Shown here one piece after another: positions 52,106-53,332 of a DNA stretch of 53,332 bases. Origin of the DNA: Sphingorhabdus sp. Alg239-R122. GTDB lineage: Bacteria; Pseudomonadota; Alphaproteobacteria; Sphingomonadales; Sphingomonadaceae. The stretch is taken from the NCBI RefSeq assembly GCF_900537065.1, contig NZ_UNRC01000013.1:1-53332 (forward strand), read 5' to 3'. The notes under the pieces are model-generated. The model was not told the origin of the DNA. It saw only the letters and a program-made list of their open reading frames with translations, and did not search any database. Both the position numbers and the translations under genes were made by a program. Every line of letters begins with the position of its first letter. The stretch's first letter is position 1.

Positions 52106-52615
52106 ATGAACGATTCGCATCTTATGCTCGCACCCGAACCAGCTGCGGAAACACTTGCCGCTCCAACGGGTGCAGCGGCCGTGGCACGCGGCGTAGCCCG
52201 CCTGTTTGCGCGCAATGATATCTGGGTGATGCCAGAGGTTTCGCTGCGCAACAGCCGGCGGGCCGACCTGATGGGGTTGGATCCAAAGGGGCAACTGGTC
52301 ATTGTTGAAATAAAAACCGCGCGCAGCGACTTATTAGGCGACAATAAATGGACCGAATATCTGGACTATTGCGACCGGTTTTACTGGGCCCTACCCCCCG
52401 GTTTTGATGCCGGATTGCTTGAAAAGGCACATTTCCTGCCGGAGCGGTGTGGGCTGATTATAGCCGATGCCTATGATGCGGAGATCGTGCGGTCTGCAGC
52501 TACCCATGCGCTGGCCCCGGCACGGCGAAAAACCGAAACCGCCCGACTCGCAAGAGTCGCCATGCGGCGACTCACTGCAATCACCGACCCCGGATTTACC
52601 ATTCCTCTGGAATAA
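52106..52615 (+). CDS. mmcB: MmcB-family DNA repair protein
   Basis: About 169 residues from the ATG at 52106 (a GTG at 52100 is equally possible). The protein has the PD-(D/E)xK-like core: DIWVMPEVSLRNSRRADLMG then LVIVEIKTARSDL, with D of ADL and E-x-K of EIK in place, followed by WTEYLDYCDRFYWALPPGF. In Caulobacter MmcB acts with the ImuB-DnaE2 mutagenic repair system after damage. A perfect LexA box lies just upstream. imuA, imuB and dnaE2 are not in this window. Confidence 0.92.
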   Translation: MNDSHLMLAPEPAAETLAAPTGAAAVARGVARLFARNDIWVMPEVSLRNSRRADLMGLDPKGQLVIVEIKTARSDLLGDNKWTEYLDYCDRFYWALPPGFDAGLLEKAHFLPERCGLIIADAYDAEIVRSAATHALAPARRKTETARLARVAMRRLTAITDPGFTIPLE

Positions 52616-52638
52616 ATCTCTGCACAATGCTCCGCGCT

Positions 52639-53262
52639 TTAAAGAGTGGGTCCGAAAATCTGGACGTCTTCCTTTTTTGTGTCCTTGCCTTCCGCATCAA
52701 TCACTTCCAGCAATGCCGTGGCCTGCCTGCTTTCCATCGCGTAATCGCGGGCTGACTTGCCGGCAATATTGTCGGTCTGGTCAGGGTCAGCACCTTTTTT
52801 GAGCAACAGCCGCACCATGGGAAGGTCACTTAGCTGTACCGCGATGATGAGCGGTGTTTCCCCGGAACTGTTTGAGCCGTTTACATTCGCTTTGCGGCGC
52901 AACAGCACTTCAGCGATATCAACATCCCTGTAACGGGCCGCCAGCAAAAGCGGCGTCACATTATTCTTGTCCCGCGCATTAGGGTTGGCACCCTTTGCCA
53001 GCAGAAAACGTGTCCAGGCCACATCGCGGCGGGCAACAACGATGTGTAGCGCTGTTTCACCTTTGGCCAGGTCACGCGTATTCACCAACGTGGACGCTGA
53101 TTTTTCAAGCAGGGTTTTCACCTTGTCGCCATCGCGCTCTTTGACGGCTTTCAAAAATTCATAGCTGCTCGAAAATTGCGCTTCCACGGGTGATGGTGTC
53201 ACAACAGCAAACATCACAAAAACACCCAGCAAAGCGGCAAGAAAATGAAACCGTTTCATCAT
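52639..53262 (-). CDS. Secreted ankyrin-repeat protein
   Basis: A 207-residue exported protein with a signal peptide (residues 1-28, ending SPVEA). Four ankyrin repeats follow: KGETALHIVVARRDVAWTRF, NNVTPLLLAARYRDVDIAEV, SGETPLIIAVQLSDLPMVRL and a partial fourth with KGADPDQTDNIAGKSARDYA. A short C-terminal tail ends FGPTL. Ankyrin repeats mediate protein binding; partners are unknown. The region downstream of 53262 (to the window end) shows no gene I can support. Confidence 0.9.
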   Translation of the reverse strand: MMKRFHFLAALLGVFVMFAVVTPSPVEAQFSSSYEFLKAVKERDGDKVKTLLEKSASTLVNTRDLAKGETALHIVVARRDVAWTRFLLAKGANPNARDKNNVTPLLLAARYRDVDIAEVLLRRKANVNGSNSSGETPLIIAVQLSDLPMVRLLLKKGADPDQTDNIAGKSARDYAMESRQATALLEVIDAEGKDTKKEDVQIFGPTL

Positions 53263-53332
53263 TTAACCCATATCAAAAATCTGTAACCGGATAGAAAGCT
53301 CCAAAAGCCCTCTTGAATAATACCCTTATACA

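Overview
The window looks like a chromosomal segment of a Gram-negative alphaproteobacterium, most likely order Sphingomonadales. Supporting signs are a TorF/Gcw-type outer-membrane protein, an MmcB-type repair gene behind a GTTC-N7-GTTC LexA box, a DUF1465 (RcdA-type) gene beside DUF465 genes, EgtB/EgtD of the alphaproteobacterial type, and the order ptsP - rodZ-like - cpoB - tilS - ftsH. No rRNA, tRNA, CRISPR array, transposase or phage gene was recognised. The gene content is mostly chromosomal housekeeping, with one short AT-rich accessory insert and two copies of a hairpin-rich repeat.

Layout. 1-4.6 kb: tail of an AraC-type regulator, a secreted serine hydrolase, two glutathione-transferase-fold enzymes (GST and YghU) and a secreted EF-hand protein. 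4.6-9 kb: an OmpR/HAMP-kinase two-component pair, then a BlaI/M56 (BlaR1-like) pair behind a double palindromic operator. 9-14.3 kb: tightly overlapped MBL hydrolase, DUF4230 protein and Kelch lipoprotein, then nadA-nadC and a secreted RNase T2. 14.3-17.3 kb: MFS transporter with an ABM-domain protein, a PmtA-like methyltransferase, and rpoZ. 17.3-24.8 kb (minus strand): ptsP, rodZ-like, cpoB, tilS, ftsH. 24.9-28.1 kb: two small DUF465 proteins, DUF1465, free-methionine-(R)-sulfoxide reductase, repeat element 1, arfB and an RluA-type synthase. 28.1-34.1 kb: a Tyr/Arg-rich lipoprotein, a cytochrome P450, a DUF1304 membrane protein and a 1009-residue exported TPR-CHAT protein. 34.1-39.4 kb: ppc, kynA, an AT-rich HEPN-like gene, repeat element 2 and an HNH nuclease. 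39.5-43.7 kb: gluQ, a HIG1-type protein, a PduO-type adenosyltransferase and egtB-egtD. 43.7-53.3 kb: DUF1176 protein, 3-hydroxyacyl-CoA dehydrogenase, phytoene-desaturase-like FAD oxidoreductase, OppB/OppC/OppDF ABC transporter, TorF porin, a hypothetical protein, mmcB and an ankyrin-repeat protein.

Themes. Several genes serve thiol and redox homeostasis (GST, YghU, EgtB/EgtD, fRMsr). Envelope maintenance is represented by RodZ-like, CpoB, FtsH, the PmtA-like enzyme and TorF. Signalling is represented by the EF-hand/two-component group and the BlaI/M56 pair.

The most unusual structure is a repeat unit of about 100 nt, seen four times (26633-26900 as an inverted pair, 38358-38508 as a direct pair, one of these truncated). 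The linkers are conserved, while several hairpin stems differ in sequence yet keep pairing, so the fold appears to be what is maintained. A second notable point is that perfect LexA-type boxes occur upstream of both mmcB (expected) and egtB (unexpected).
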